From FEN-1297 sp046706945 (lineage in GTDB: Bacteria; Bacteroidota; Ignavibacteria; Ignavibacteriales; Ignavibacteriaceae), in the NCBI GenBank assembly GCA_046706945.1, contig JBJKOY010000242.1:1-10806 (forward strand): 10,806 nucleotides of DNA, given 5' to 3'. The translations under genes and the position numbers were made by a program. This document shows, piece after piece, positions 1-6,615 of this stretch (position 1 is its first letter; every line of letters begins with the position of its first letter). The notes under the pieces are model-generated. The model was given only the letters and a program-made list of their open reading frames with translations. It made no database searches and was not told where the DNA came from.

Positions 1-1
1 G

Positions 2-181
2 AAACTTGTGGCGGCATGGGCGCTTTTGAAAATAGGGGATGCCAGGGGCACTTTCCTGGTTAAAAGAGAGTGCGAAGTGGGAAATTGCGATGAAATCAGA
101 AGCATACTTTACCAGATGTACAACGAATACAATAACGGAGTACAGGACAATACGGGATACGAAACGGTTACGGCGAAATAA
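2..181 (+). CDS. C-terminal fragment of a protein with a HEAT-like tail (5' end outside window)
   Basis: An open frame enters at base 2 and ends at TAA 179-181, giving the last 59 residues of a protein that begins upstream of the window. The first residues (KLVAAWALLKIGDARG) resemble a HEAT repeat helix pair, with the usual small-hydrophobic pattern and a Lys-Ile-Gly-Asp turn. The rest is polar, with two Cys residues (CEVGNC) and an Asn/Tyr-rich tail. The frame is supported by the two intrinsic terminators beginning about 45 bases after its stop. An internal ATG in another frame at 39 gives an overlapping reading that runs past the stop into the first terminator, and it looks spurious. The HEAT assignment rests on about 16 residues and is tentative. 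The function of the whole protein cannot be told from here. Confidence 0.6.
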   Translation, partial: KLVAAWALLKIGDARGTFLVKRECEVGNCDEIRSILYQMYNEYNNGVQDNTGYETVTAK

Positions 182-224
182 TTTTAACGAATTGCTTATA
201 ATATTTATAATCGATGTTCACTTT

Positions 225-247
225 GCCCCCGGTTTCGGGGGCTTTTT
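225..247 (+). terminator. Rho-independent terminator 1 after the HEAT-like gene
   Basis: A perfect 7-bp GC stem, GCCCCCG (225-231) with CGGGGGC (236-242), closes a 4-base loop (GTTT) and is followed directly by five T (243-247). This is a textbook intrinsic terminator for the plus-strand gene ending at 181. Confidence 0.93.
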
Positions 248-261
248 ATAATTTTGAAAAT

Positions 262-283
262 AACCCCCTTAAAGGGGGTTTTT
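262..283 (+). terminator. Rho-independent terminator 2, in tandem with the first
   Basis: A second hairpin starts 14 bases after the T run of the first. AACCCCCT (262-269) pairs with AGGGGGTT (273-280) around a 3-base loop, and a T tract runs through 283. It has the same strand and orientation as terminator 1, so the two probably act as a double stop that insulates the operon starting at 416. Confidence 0.85.
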
Positions 284-415
284 GTTTTTAACTAAGCCGT
301 GTTAACCCGGTATCACGAAATATTAAAAATAAATAAGAGAATTTAATACATGTTTAATTTTAATTATTTTTAATTACGTATTATAAATATTTAATCAGGT
401 TTTAAAGGAACTGCA
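284..415 (+). promoter_or_regulatory. AT-rich leader and presumed promoter region of the 416-2456 gene group
   Basis: This 132-base spacer lies between the double terminator and the thiamine-binding protein gene. Bases 318-396 are almost entirely A and T. A TATAAA box at 382-387 is a possible -10 element with only a poor TTTAAT at -35 spacing, so the exact promoter is uncertain. A Shine-Dalgarno-like AAAGGA (404-409) lies 6 bases before the ATG. I looked for a TPP riboswitch because of the next gene and saw none of its conserved core. A promoter somewhere here is inferred from the upstream terminators. Confidence 0.4.
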
Positions 416-715
416 ATGAATACAATAATAGATTTCTGTGTGATCCCTATGGGCGTGGGCGTGTCCGTTTCGGAGTATATTGCGGAAATTCAAAAAATAT
501 TGAAAAAAAGCGGATTGAATTATAAAATGCACGCTTACGGCACCAACGTAGAAGGAGAATGGGACGAAGTATTTTCCGTCTTAAAAAAGTGCCACGAAAC
601 CCTCCACCGGACAGGAGTCCCCAGGATCTCCACTTCAATGAGGATTGGGACAAGAACGGACAGAGCTCAAACGATGGAAGATAAAATAAAAAGTGTTGAA
701 GTTAAGCTTGCTTAA
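416..715 (+). CDS. MTH1187/YkoF-type thiamine-binding protein (former DUF77)
   Basis: A 99-residue cytosolic protein matching the small thiamine-binding family (Thiamine_BP). Visible family features are a Gly-Val-Gly-Val-Ser-Val-Ser stretch at residues 13-19, SGL.Y at 32-36, GT..EGEW at 42-49, a CHE triplet at 59-61 and R.GTRTD at 76-82. Family members fold as a ferredoxin-like alpha/beta domain, assemble as oligomers and bind thiamine or a related hydroxymethylpyrimidine; their physiological role is poorly defined. The length is normal for the family. The start is fixed by AAAGGA 6 bases upstream. It is probably co-transcribed with the methyltransferase gene 20 bases downstream. No thiamine biosynthesis or transport gene lies nearby, so context adds nothing about its ligand. 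Confidence 0.88.
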   Translation: MNTIIDFCVIPMGVGVSVSEYIAEIQKILKKSGLNYKMHAYGTNVEGEWDEVFSVLKKCHETLHRTGVPRISTSMRIGTRTDRAQTMEDKIKSVEVKLA

Positions 716-735
716 TAAAAAAAGGAACTGCAGAA

Positions 736-1491
736 ATGACCGACCCGACAAAAAGGTTTGCGGACAGGGTAGAAGATTATATAAAATACCGGCCAGGTTA
801 TCCGGCTGAAATTATCAGTTATCTTAAAGTTAAATGCGATCTTTCCCCGGGCCGGTCCGTTGCGGACATAGGTTCAGGAACAGGAATCCTCAGTCAATTA
901 TTCCTCGCAAACGGTAATACCGTATACGGCGTCGAACCGAATAAACAAATGAGACAAGCCGGCGAAAGGTATTTAATGCAATATATAAAATTTAAAAGCA
1001 TAAACGGCACGGCTGAATCCACCGGATTGGAAGATAACTCAGTAGACATGGTAACGGCCGGGCAGTCGTTTCATTGGTTTAATATAGACGAATGTAAAAG
1101 AGAATTTACAAGAATACTAAAGCCGGGAGGAGTTACGGTCTTGATCTGGAACAGCAGAAAAACCCATACCAACAGGTTCTCGGCAGATTACGAACAGTTG
1201 CTGCTGGATTTCGGCATCGACTACAAAAAAGTTGATCATAAAAACATAAATAAAGATACACTTAAAAAATTCTTCAAGGTCTATAGCTTTAAAGTTTTTC
1301 CGAATTTCCAGGAATTGGACCTGTCCGGTTTGAAAGGGAGGTTATTGTCGTCATCATATATTCCCGGAAGGGATCACCCTGCTTTTAACGATATGATGAG
1401 AAAGGCGGAAGAAATATTCGCGAATTCGGAGGCAAACGGTAAAATAAGGATCGAATACGATACGGAAATGTATTACGGAGAAATAAATTAA
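736..1491 (+). CDS. Class I SAM-dependent methyltransferase (Methyltransf_11 type)
   Basis: A 251-residue Rossmann-fold methyltransferase. The opening RFADRVEDYIKYRPGYP (7-23) is the usual start of a soluble subfamily annotated near trans-aconitate and UbiE-like enzymes. Motif I is DIGSGTG (44-50), which binds S-adenosylmethionine. The acidic residue for the ribose is E67 in VYGVEPN, AGQSFHWF is at 108-115 and LKPGG (128-132) is the post-motif. SSSYIP at 205-210 is also typical of the subfamily. There is no signal peptide or membrane segment. An AAAGGA box lies 9 bases before the ATG. The gene sits 20 bases after the thiamine-binding protein gene and 20 bases before the PLP enzyme gene, so all three look co-transcribed. 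The substrate, probably a small molecule, cannot be predicted. Confidence 0.85.
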   Translation: MTDPTKRFADRVEDYIKYRPGYPAEIISYLKVKCDLSPGRSVADIGSGTGILSQLFLANGNTVYGVEPNKQMRQAGERYLMQYIKFKSINGTAESTGLEDNSVDMVTAGQSFHWFNIDECKREFTRILKPGGVTVLIWNSRKTHTNRFSADYEQLLLDFGIDYKKVDHKNINKDTLKKFFKVYSFKVFPNFQELDLSGLKGRLLSSSYIPGRDHPAFNDMMRKAEEIFANSEANGKIRIEYDTEMYYGEIN

Positions 1492-1511
1492 ATTTTTTCG
1501 GAAAGTTCACA

Positions 1512-2456
1512 ATGTATAATGAAATTCTGAGAGCCGAAGAGTTAATTAAGAATACGGCGAACCGGACCCCGGTCTTAAATTCCGGCACGCTGAATAAAAT
1601 TACGGGTTCGGAAGTATTGCTGAAATGCGAAAATTACCAGCGGACCGGGGCATTTAAGTTCCGGGGAGCATTTAATGCAATTTCCAATTTAAGCAATGAA
1701 GAAAAAGAAAAAGGTATATTAACTTATTCTTCCGGAAACCATGCTCAGGCCGTTGCGCTTGTCGGGAAACTTCTTAACTTGCAAACCTACGTAGTAATGC
1801 CGGACAACGCGCCTAAAATAAAAAGAGCGGCAACTGAAAGTTACGGCGCGAATATAATCGAATACAACCCGGAAAAAGAAACGCGCGAGGTAATTGCGGA
1901 GGAATTAAGAAAGCAAAACGGTTATTCGGTAATACCGCCTTACGATCAAAAAGATATTGTTGCAGGACAGGGAACAGCAGCTTTGGAATTCCTTAAGGAG
2001 GTTAAAACACTGAATTATATTCTGGCCCCGTGCGGAGGCGGCGGACTTTTAAGCGGCACTGCCGCCGCGGCAAAAGGTTACCTTCCTTCGTGCAGGGTAA
2101 TAGGCGTTGAACCGGAAACGGCGGACGACGCGACAAAATCGTTCAAGACAAAAGTTTTGCATACCACCAAAAATCCCCCGACGATCGCAGACGGTACCAG
2201 GACGCCGTCTTTGGGAAAAGTTACATTCCCTCTCGTACTTAAATATGTAGACGATATGGTGACGGTAAGCGAAATCGATATTATTGAAGCCGTTAAATTT
2301 CTTTTTTACAGGATGAAAATGGTCGTCGAACCTTCAGGCGCACTCGGTATTGCCGCTTTATTAAACAAACGAAATTCTTTTCCAGGCAGGGTCGGTGTGA
2401 TAATCAGCGGGGGGAATGTTGACGGAGAGACGATGAGTTTTATTTTAAACTCGTGA
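1512..2456 (+). CDS. PLP-dependent serine racemase / threonine (serine) dehydratase-like enzyme
   Basis: A 314-residue fold-type II PLP enzyme without an ACT domain, so not the Ile-regulated biosynthetic threonine deaminase. K49 in TGAFKFRGA should carry PLP, SSGNHAQ (73-79) grips the cofactor carboxylate side, CGGGGLLSG (174-182) is the phosphate-binding glycine loop, and SGGNVD lies near the C-terminus. S74 aligns with Ser84 of human serine racemase, the re-face acid/base. E200, A204 and D206 match the Mg-binding triad Glu210/Ala214/Asp216 of that enzyme. Family members racemise serine and/or eliminate water from serine or threonine to give pyruvate or 2-oxobutyrate, and sequence alone does not separate these activities. 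It follows the methyltransferase gene by 20 bases, with a weak GGAAAG site before the ATG. A D-amino-acid transaminase gene two genes downstream favours, but does not prove, a role in D-amino acids. Confidence 0.85.
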   Translation: MYNEILRAEELIKNTANRTPVLNSGTLNKITGSEVLLKCENYQRTGAFKFRGAFNAISNLSNEEKEKGILTYSSGNHAQAVALVGKLLNLQTYVVMPDNAPKIKRAATESYGANIIEYNPEKETREVIAEELRKQNGYSVIPPYDQKDIVAGQGTAALEFLKEVKTLNYILAPCGGGGLLSGTAAAAKGYLPSCRVIGVEPETADDATKSFKTKVLHTTKNPPTIADGTRTPSLGKVTFPLVLKYVDDMVTVSEIDIIEAVKFLFYRMKMVVEPSGALGIAALLNKRNSFPGRVGVIISGGNVDGETMSFILNS

Positions 2457-2469
2457 ATTAGTTTGTATT

Positions 2470-2532
2470 AATTGGAGGTAGGTTGTGGGCGGTTGGAGGT
2501 TGGAAGTAGGTTATTGGGTGTTATAGGTTAAC
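2470..2532 (+). repeat. Degenerate heptanucleotide tandem repeat, G-rich on the plus strand
   Basis: About nine 7-base units can be laid end to end in the 119-base gap: AATTGGA, GGTAGGT, TGTGGGC, GGTTGGA, GGTTGGA, AGTAGGT, TATTGGG, TGTTATA, GGTTAAC. Two adjacent units are identical (2491-2504). The loose consensus is RRTTGGA. The plus strand between 2474 and 2518 holds ten runs of two or three G and a single C, so a two-layer G-quadruplex in DNA or transcript is possible. The rest of the gap (2533-2575) is AT-rich, and I see no clear terminator or promoter in it. A similar heptad pattern, A-rich instead of G-rich, lies at 10743-10784. Confidence 0.6.
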
Positions 2533-2575
2533 GTTTTAATAAAACATTATTATTCAAAATTATTTTCTAGTCTTG

Positions 2576-3421
2576 ATGAAAAAATTTCCCTTTTACGGAT
2601 GGATCGGTATAATTCTGGTCGTTGTATTTTGGTATCTAAACTGGTCACTGACAGGTTTCAGAACGCAGTGGGGCTTCTTCTTCCTGTGGCTGGGATATTC
2701 ATTAACGGTAGACGGGCTGGTTTATTCTAAAAAAGGAACTTCGCTCATCCGAAGAAGCATAAAAAAATATCTGGTGCTTTTTTTAATATCGGCTCCTACA
2801 TGGTGGTTCTTCGAGCTTTTTAATTCCGTTACGGAAAACTGGCATTATGTAGGCAGGCTGCACTTTACAAATCTTCAATTCTTCCTCTGGGCTTCACTGA
2901 GTTTCTCAACGGTTATGCCTGCCGTATTCGGAACAGCGGAATTGGTTTCATGTTCGAGTCTAATAAAAAAAATCAATATAAATAAAGATCTCCGCATCGG
3001 GCCGGCAGCAATAAAAAAATATTTTATCTCGGGATGCATTATGCTTCTACTGGTATTATTATTACCGAAATATTTTTATTACCTGCTTTGGGCGGCGCTT
3101 TATTTTATAATTGATCCGGTCAACTATAAACTTAATAACAGAAGTTTAATAAACTACGCAAAGGCTGTCAACTGGAAACCGCTGATATCTCTTGCGGCCG
3201 GCTGCCTGATCTGCGGATTTTTCTGGGAGCTTTGGAATTATTTCTCGTATCCCAAATGGATCTATACTTTGCCCTTCCTAAACTATGTTCACGTATTCGA
3301 AATGCCGCTGCCCGGTTATATCGGGTATATTCCTTTCTCGTTTGAACTATTCGCAATTTATAATTTAATTAGTATGAAGAAAACAAAACCCGAAAAAGAT
3401 TATTACTTACAAATTCAATAA
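2576..3421 (+). CDS. Unrecognised multi-pass membrane protein with two similar halves
   Basis: A 281-residue, very hydrophobic protein with about eight likely membrane segments and no family I can name. The two halves resemble each other. FLW...D...Y.....SLI (36-58) aligns without gaps to LLW...D...Y.....SLI (170-192); FFELFN (78-83) matches FWELWN (216-221), each followed after 9-10 residues by W.Y; and a Pro...Glu-Leu pair near 115-123 matches one near 253-258. This points to an ancient internal duplication. The C-terminal tail (about 267 on) is short, polar and Lys-rich. I chose ATG 2576 over the TTG at 2573; neither has a good ribosome site. The stop is 18 bases before the D-amino-acid transaminase gene, so the two are likely co-transcribed. 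A transporter or membrane enzyme would both fit; no function is assigned. Confidence 0.75.
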   Translation: MKKFPFYGWIGIILVVVFWYLNWSLTGFRTQWGFFFLWLGYSLTVDGLVYSKKGTSLIRRSIKKYLVLFLISAPTWWFFELFNSVTENWHYVGRLHFTNLQFFLWASLSFSTVMPAVFGTAELVSCSSLIKKININKDLRIGPAAIKKYFISGCIMLLLVLLLPKYFYYLLWAALYFIIDPVNYKLNNRSLINYAKAVNWKPLISLAAGCLICGFFWELWNYFSYPKWIYTLPFLNYVHVFEMPLPGYIGYIPFSFELFAIYNLISMKKTKPEKDYYLQIQ

Positions 3422-3439
3422 AACTACGGAAATATAAAG

Positions 3440-4288
3440 ATGATAATTTATTTCAACGGCGAATTCCTTCCCGAAGAGGACGTGAAAATTTCGCCTTTCG
3501 ACAGGGGGTTTCAATATGCGGACGGTGTGTACGAAGTTCTAAGAACATACAACAAGAAATATTTTATGCAGGAAGAACATCTTGAAAGGCTTAAACACAG
3601 CCTGGAAGAAATTAAAATAAAAGGATTCGATTCGTACGGGGAATTGCCCGCTATTTTCGATCTACTGATTCATAAAAACGGCTTTGAGAAAGACGAAGTA
3701 ACCGTATATTTGCAGATAACAAGAGGGAAAGCGTTTCCGAGGACGCATCATTTCCCAAAAGATAAAACCAAACCGACCTTCATAATAACGGTATCTCCGG
3801 TCAAGCAGAACCGGGAATTGAATAAAAACGGAGTTAAGATAATTCTGGAAAAAGATATAAGGTGGGCGCGGTGCGACATAAAATCCGTTTCTCTGCTGCC
3901 GAGCGTTCTGATGAACCAGAAAGCGTTTGAAAACGGCGCATACGAAACAGTGTGGGTAAAAGACGGATATTTGACCGAGGGTACGCACACAAACTTTTTC
4001 GGTGTTAGAAACGGTAAAGTATTTTCTTACCCGTTGTCCGATAACATCCTGCCGGGCATAACTAGGATTGCCATAATCGATATATGCAAAGGATTAAACA
4101 TTGAATTTATAAACGAAGGAGTAAAAGAAAAAGAGATTAATAATTTCGACGAATTCTTTCTCACGGGAACTTCAACGGAAGTTATGCCGGTGACATATAT
4201 TAACGGGAAGAGAATAGCGGACGGAAAACCCGGCGCCTTGACAATGAAAATTCAGGAAGCGTTTTACGAATTAACTTCGAATTATTAA
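3440..4288 (+). CDS. dat: D-amino-acid transaminase (class IV PLP aminotransferase)
   Basis: A 282-residue fold-type IV aminotransferase. It should interconvert D-alanine and 2-oxoglutarate with pyruvate and D-glutamate, supplying precursors for peptidoglycan in the cytosol. K148 in RCDIKSVSLL is the PLP lysine (Lys145 in the Bacillus YM-1 enzyme). Y31 in ADGVYEV, R101 and H103 in FPRTHHF match the Tyr31/Arg98/His100 carboxylate trap that marks D-amino-acid transaminases. E180 in TEGTHTNFF contacts the cofactor. These points favour the D-enzyme over branched-chain aminotransferase (IlvE) or aminodeoxychorismate lyase (PabC), although class IV enzymes are often promiscuous. Length is normal. 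The ATG has a weak ACGGA about 9 bases upstream. It lies between the membrane protein (18 bases) and the polymerase (13 bases) in one transcription unit. Confidence 0.82.
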   Translation: MIIYFNGEFLPEEDVKISPFDRGFQYADGVYEVLRTYNKKYFMQEEHLERLKHSLEEIKIKGFDSYGELPAIFDLLIHKNGFEKDEVTVYLQITRGKAFPRTHHFPKDKTKPTFIITVSPVKQNRELNKNGVKIILEKDIRWARCDIKSVSLLPSVLMNQKAFENGAYETVWVKDGYLTEGTHTNFFGVRNGKVFSYPLSDNILPGITRIAIIDICKGLNIEFINEGVKEKEINNFDEFFLTGTSTEVMPVTYINGKRIADGKPGALTMKIQEAFYELTSNY

Positions 4289-4301
4289 TCATATTTTAAT
4301 T

Positions 4302-6611
4302 ATGATCAAGGAGAACATTTTTATATTGACCGGAGACTGGCTGGATTTAAACGGGAGAAATATCCTGCGCTTCTGGGGTATTTCCTTTAAAAGGGAGGTA
4401 TACGAAATTATAGTCGATAACGTTAAGCCGGTTTTCTTTATAGAAAGGAAAACAGATCTTCAAAATTTATTAAGGAATTTTAAAAGGAAAGAAGTCGCGC
4501 TTAAAACATTCGGCGGCGCGGAAGCAGACGCAATTTATTTCAATACTCAAAAAGAATTAAAAGAAGCGGCTCAGAAATTGTCTGAAAATTTCATTCACAC
4601 TTACGAATCCGATGTTGACCCTGTAAGAAGGTATTTGATGGAGAGGTTTTTAAACGTACAAATGAACGTTGAAGGCGAAGCGGTAAAAAAAGAATGTTAT
4701 TTCAGATTAAGAAATCCTAAAGTGAAACCGGCGGAATTAAAACCCGATTTTAAAACAATATCAATCGATATAGAAACAGGAACAAGAAGCGGGCAGGTTT
4801 ATTCGATAGCCGGAGACGTAAGACATCCCGGCGAAATACTGAAAAAAGTATTCATGCTTGGTGAACCGAAGGTAAAGCGTGCTCCCAAGGAAATCGATTT
4901 TTTCGATTCCGAAACCGAGATGCTGACTTCCTTCATTAAATGGTTTGAAGAAACGGACCCCGACATTATAATAGGATGGCATGTTATAGGTTTCGATCTC
5001 ATGTTTTTGGAGAAAAGATGCCAGGAACTCGGAATAAATTTTAATATAGGAAGGGGAAAAAGCAAAATTTCTTTAAGAGCAAGAAAGTCGGGAAGATACT
5101 TTGCCGGCATACCGGGCCGAATTGTAATAGACGGGCCGCCCGCACTTCGGTCCGCGTTCTACGCTTTCGAGGATTATAAACTCGAAACCGTTGCGCAGGA
5201 ACTTCTGGGAACGGGGAAAACGATTACCCCGGAACAGAATAAAGTCCGCGAAATAGAGAATCTTTTCAGAAAGGACAAGATTAAACTGGCGGAATACAAT
5301 CTGAACGACGCCGTACTGGTATCGGATATTTTCGAAAAGACCGGCCTAATTGAACAGAGCATAAAGCGCTCTCAATTATCGGGACTATTCATGGATCAGC
5401 TTGGTATGATGACAGCGGCGTTCGATCATTTCTTTTTGCCGAGAATCCACCGGGCAGGCTACGTGGTACCCAACATAAAAGATCTTGACGCTGCCGAACA
5501 TCTGGCAGGCGGCTACGTAATAGATCCAAAGCCCGGAATTTACGATGACGTAATAGTCCTGGATTTCAGAAGCCTGTATCCTTCGATAATAATGACTTTC
5601 AATATAGATCCGTTGTCAAGGCTGGAAAGCGGTACAGATACCATAACAACTCCTACCGGGTATAGATTTTCGGCTACTAAAAATTTCCTCTCGGATTTTA
5701 TAGAAAAATTAATGATCCAGAGAAGCGAGGCTAAAAAGAAAAGCGACAAATATCTTTCCCAGGCCATAAAAATATTAATGAACAGTTTCTACGGGGTAAT
5801 GGGATCTTACGGCTGCCGTTTTTTCCATCCCGATCTGCCGTCCGCAATTACAGGAACCGGTCAATGGCTTTTACTCGGGAGCAAGGAACACCTTGAGAAA
5901 GACGGATACGAGGTTTTATACGGCGACACCGATTCGCTTTTCGTCAAGTTAAAGGGCGAAGAAAGCCGGGGAAATAACTCCGGCGAATCCATTGCCGCAG
6001 ACCTTAATATATACTGGAAAGAGAGACTTAAGACGGAATTCAACGTTGAATCTCATATGGAAATAGAATACGAAAAATATTACAGAAAATTTATTTTAAC
6101 CCCGGCAAGAGGGTCGGAAACCGGGGCAAAGAAAAGGTACGCAGGACTCCTGGCAACGGAGAACGGAGAAAAGCTGGATTTTGTAGGAATGGAATTCGTT
6201 AGATCGGATTGGACCAGGCTTGCCAAGGATTTCCAGGTAGAGTTATACGAAAGAATTTTCAGGGACAAAGAAATAGACGACTGGATAAGAAGGATAGTCA
6301 GCGCCGTAAAGAACGGTGAACTGAACGATAAGCTGGTATACAGAAAGCATCTTCGTAAAAACATTGAAAGTTACACAAAGAACATACCTCCCCAGGTAAA
6401 GGCCGCCAAGATGCTGGGAACAAACCAGGGAACAGTTTATTATTTTATTACCAAGCGCGGTCCCGTCCCCGTGGAACTTGACCACAGCGATATCGATTAC
6501 CAGCATTATATCGAAAAGCAGATAAAGCCTATTGCGGATTCCGTGCTGGTACTGCTGGGTAAGTCTTTCGATTCCATAACGAAAACAAACCAGCTGAACA
6601 TGTTCGACTAA
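4302..6611 (+). CDS. polB: DNA polymerase II, family B, with 3'-5' exonuclease
   Basis: A 769-residue family B polymerase close in layout to E. coli Pol II (783 residues), used in repair, replication restart and lesion bypass. The N-terminal FILTGDW resembles the Pol II start. Exonuclease motifs are DIE (D156, E158), FD with D232, and Y332...D336. Polymerase motif A is DFRSLYPSI (421-429), motif B K490...NSFYG (494-498), motif C YGDTDS (540-545) and the KKRY box 610-613. The C-terminal QLNMF (764-768) matches the sliding-clamp-binding motif of Pol II (QLGLF). All catalytic acids are present, so proofreading and synthesis should both work. One oddity is His227, where exonuclease motif II normally has Asn (WN..xFD). 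The ATG lies 13 bases after the transaminase stop without a clear ribosome site. No LexA-like box is recognisable. Confidence 0.96.
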   Translation: MIKENIFILTGDWLDLNGRNILRFWGISFKREVYEIIVDNVKPVFFIERKTDLQNLLRNFKRKEVALKTFGGAEADAIYFNTQKELKEAAQKLSENFIHTYESDVDPVRRYLMERFLNVQMNVEGEAVKKECYFRLRNPKVKPAELKPDFKTISIDIETGTRSGQVYSIAGDVRHPGEILKKVFMLGEPKVKRAPKEIDFFDSETEMLTSFIKWFEETDPDIIIGWHVIGFDLMFLEKRCQELGINFNIGRGKSKISLRARKSGRYFAGIPGRIVIDGPPALRSAFYAFEDYKLETVAQELLGTGKTITPEQNKVREIENLFRKDKIKLAEYNLNDAVLVSDIFEKTGLIEQSIKRSQLSGLFMDQLGMMTAAFDHFFLPRIHRAGYVVPNIKDLDAAEHLAGGYVIDPKPGIYDDVIVLDFRSLYPSIIMTFNIDPLSRLESGTDTITTPTGYRFSATKNFLSDFIEKLMIQRSEAKKKSDKYLSQAIKILMNSFYGVMGSYGCRFFHPDLPSAITGTGQWLLLGSKEHLEKDGYEVLYGDTDSLFVKLKGEESRGNNSGESIAADLNIYWKERLKTEFNVESHMEIEYEKYYRKFILTPARGSETGAKKRYAGLLATENGEKLDFVGMEFVRSDWTRLAKDFQVELYERIFRDKEIDDWIRRIVSAVKNGELNDKLVYRKHLRKNIESYTKNIPPQVKAAKMLGTNQGTVYYFITKRGPVPVELDHSDIDYQHYIEKQIKPIADSVLVLLGKSFDSITKTNQLNMFD

Positions 6612-6615
6612 CCGA

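Noticed and set aside
39..251. 70-residue open frame overlapping the window start
   Set aside because: It runs through the first terminator hairpin and is out of frame with the better supported gene tail ending at 181.
284..415. TPP riboswitch before the thiamine-binding protein gene
   Set aside because: The conserved CTGAGA and ACC-TGA-type core segments are absent, and the region is nearly pure A/T.
2534..2550. GTTTT...AAAAC inverted repeat as a terminator for the 416-2456 operon
   Set aside because: The stem is almost all A-T, only five pairs long with a 3-base loop, and not followed by a T run.
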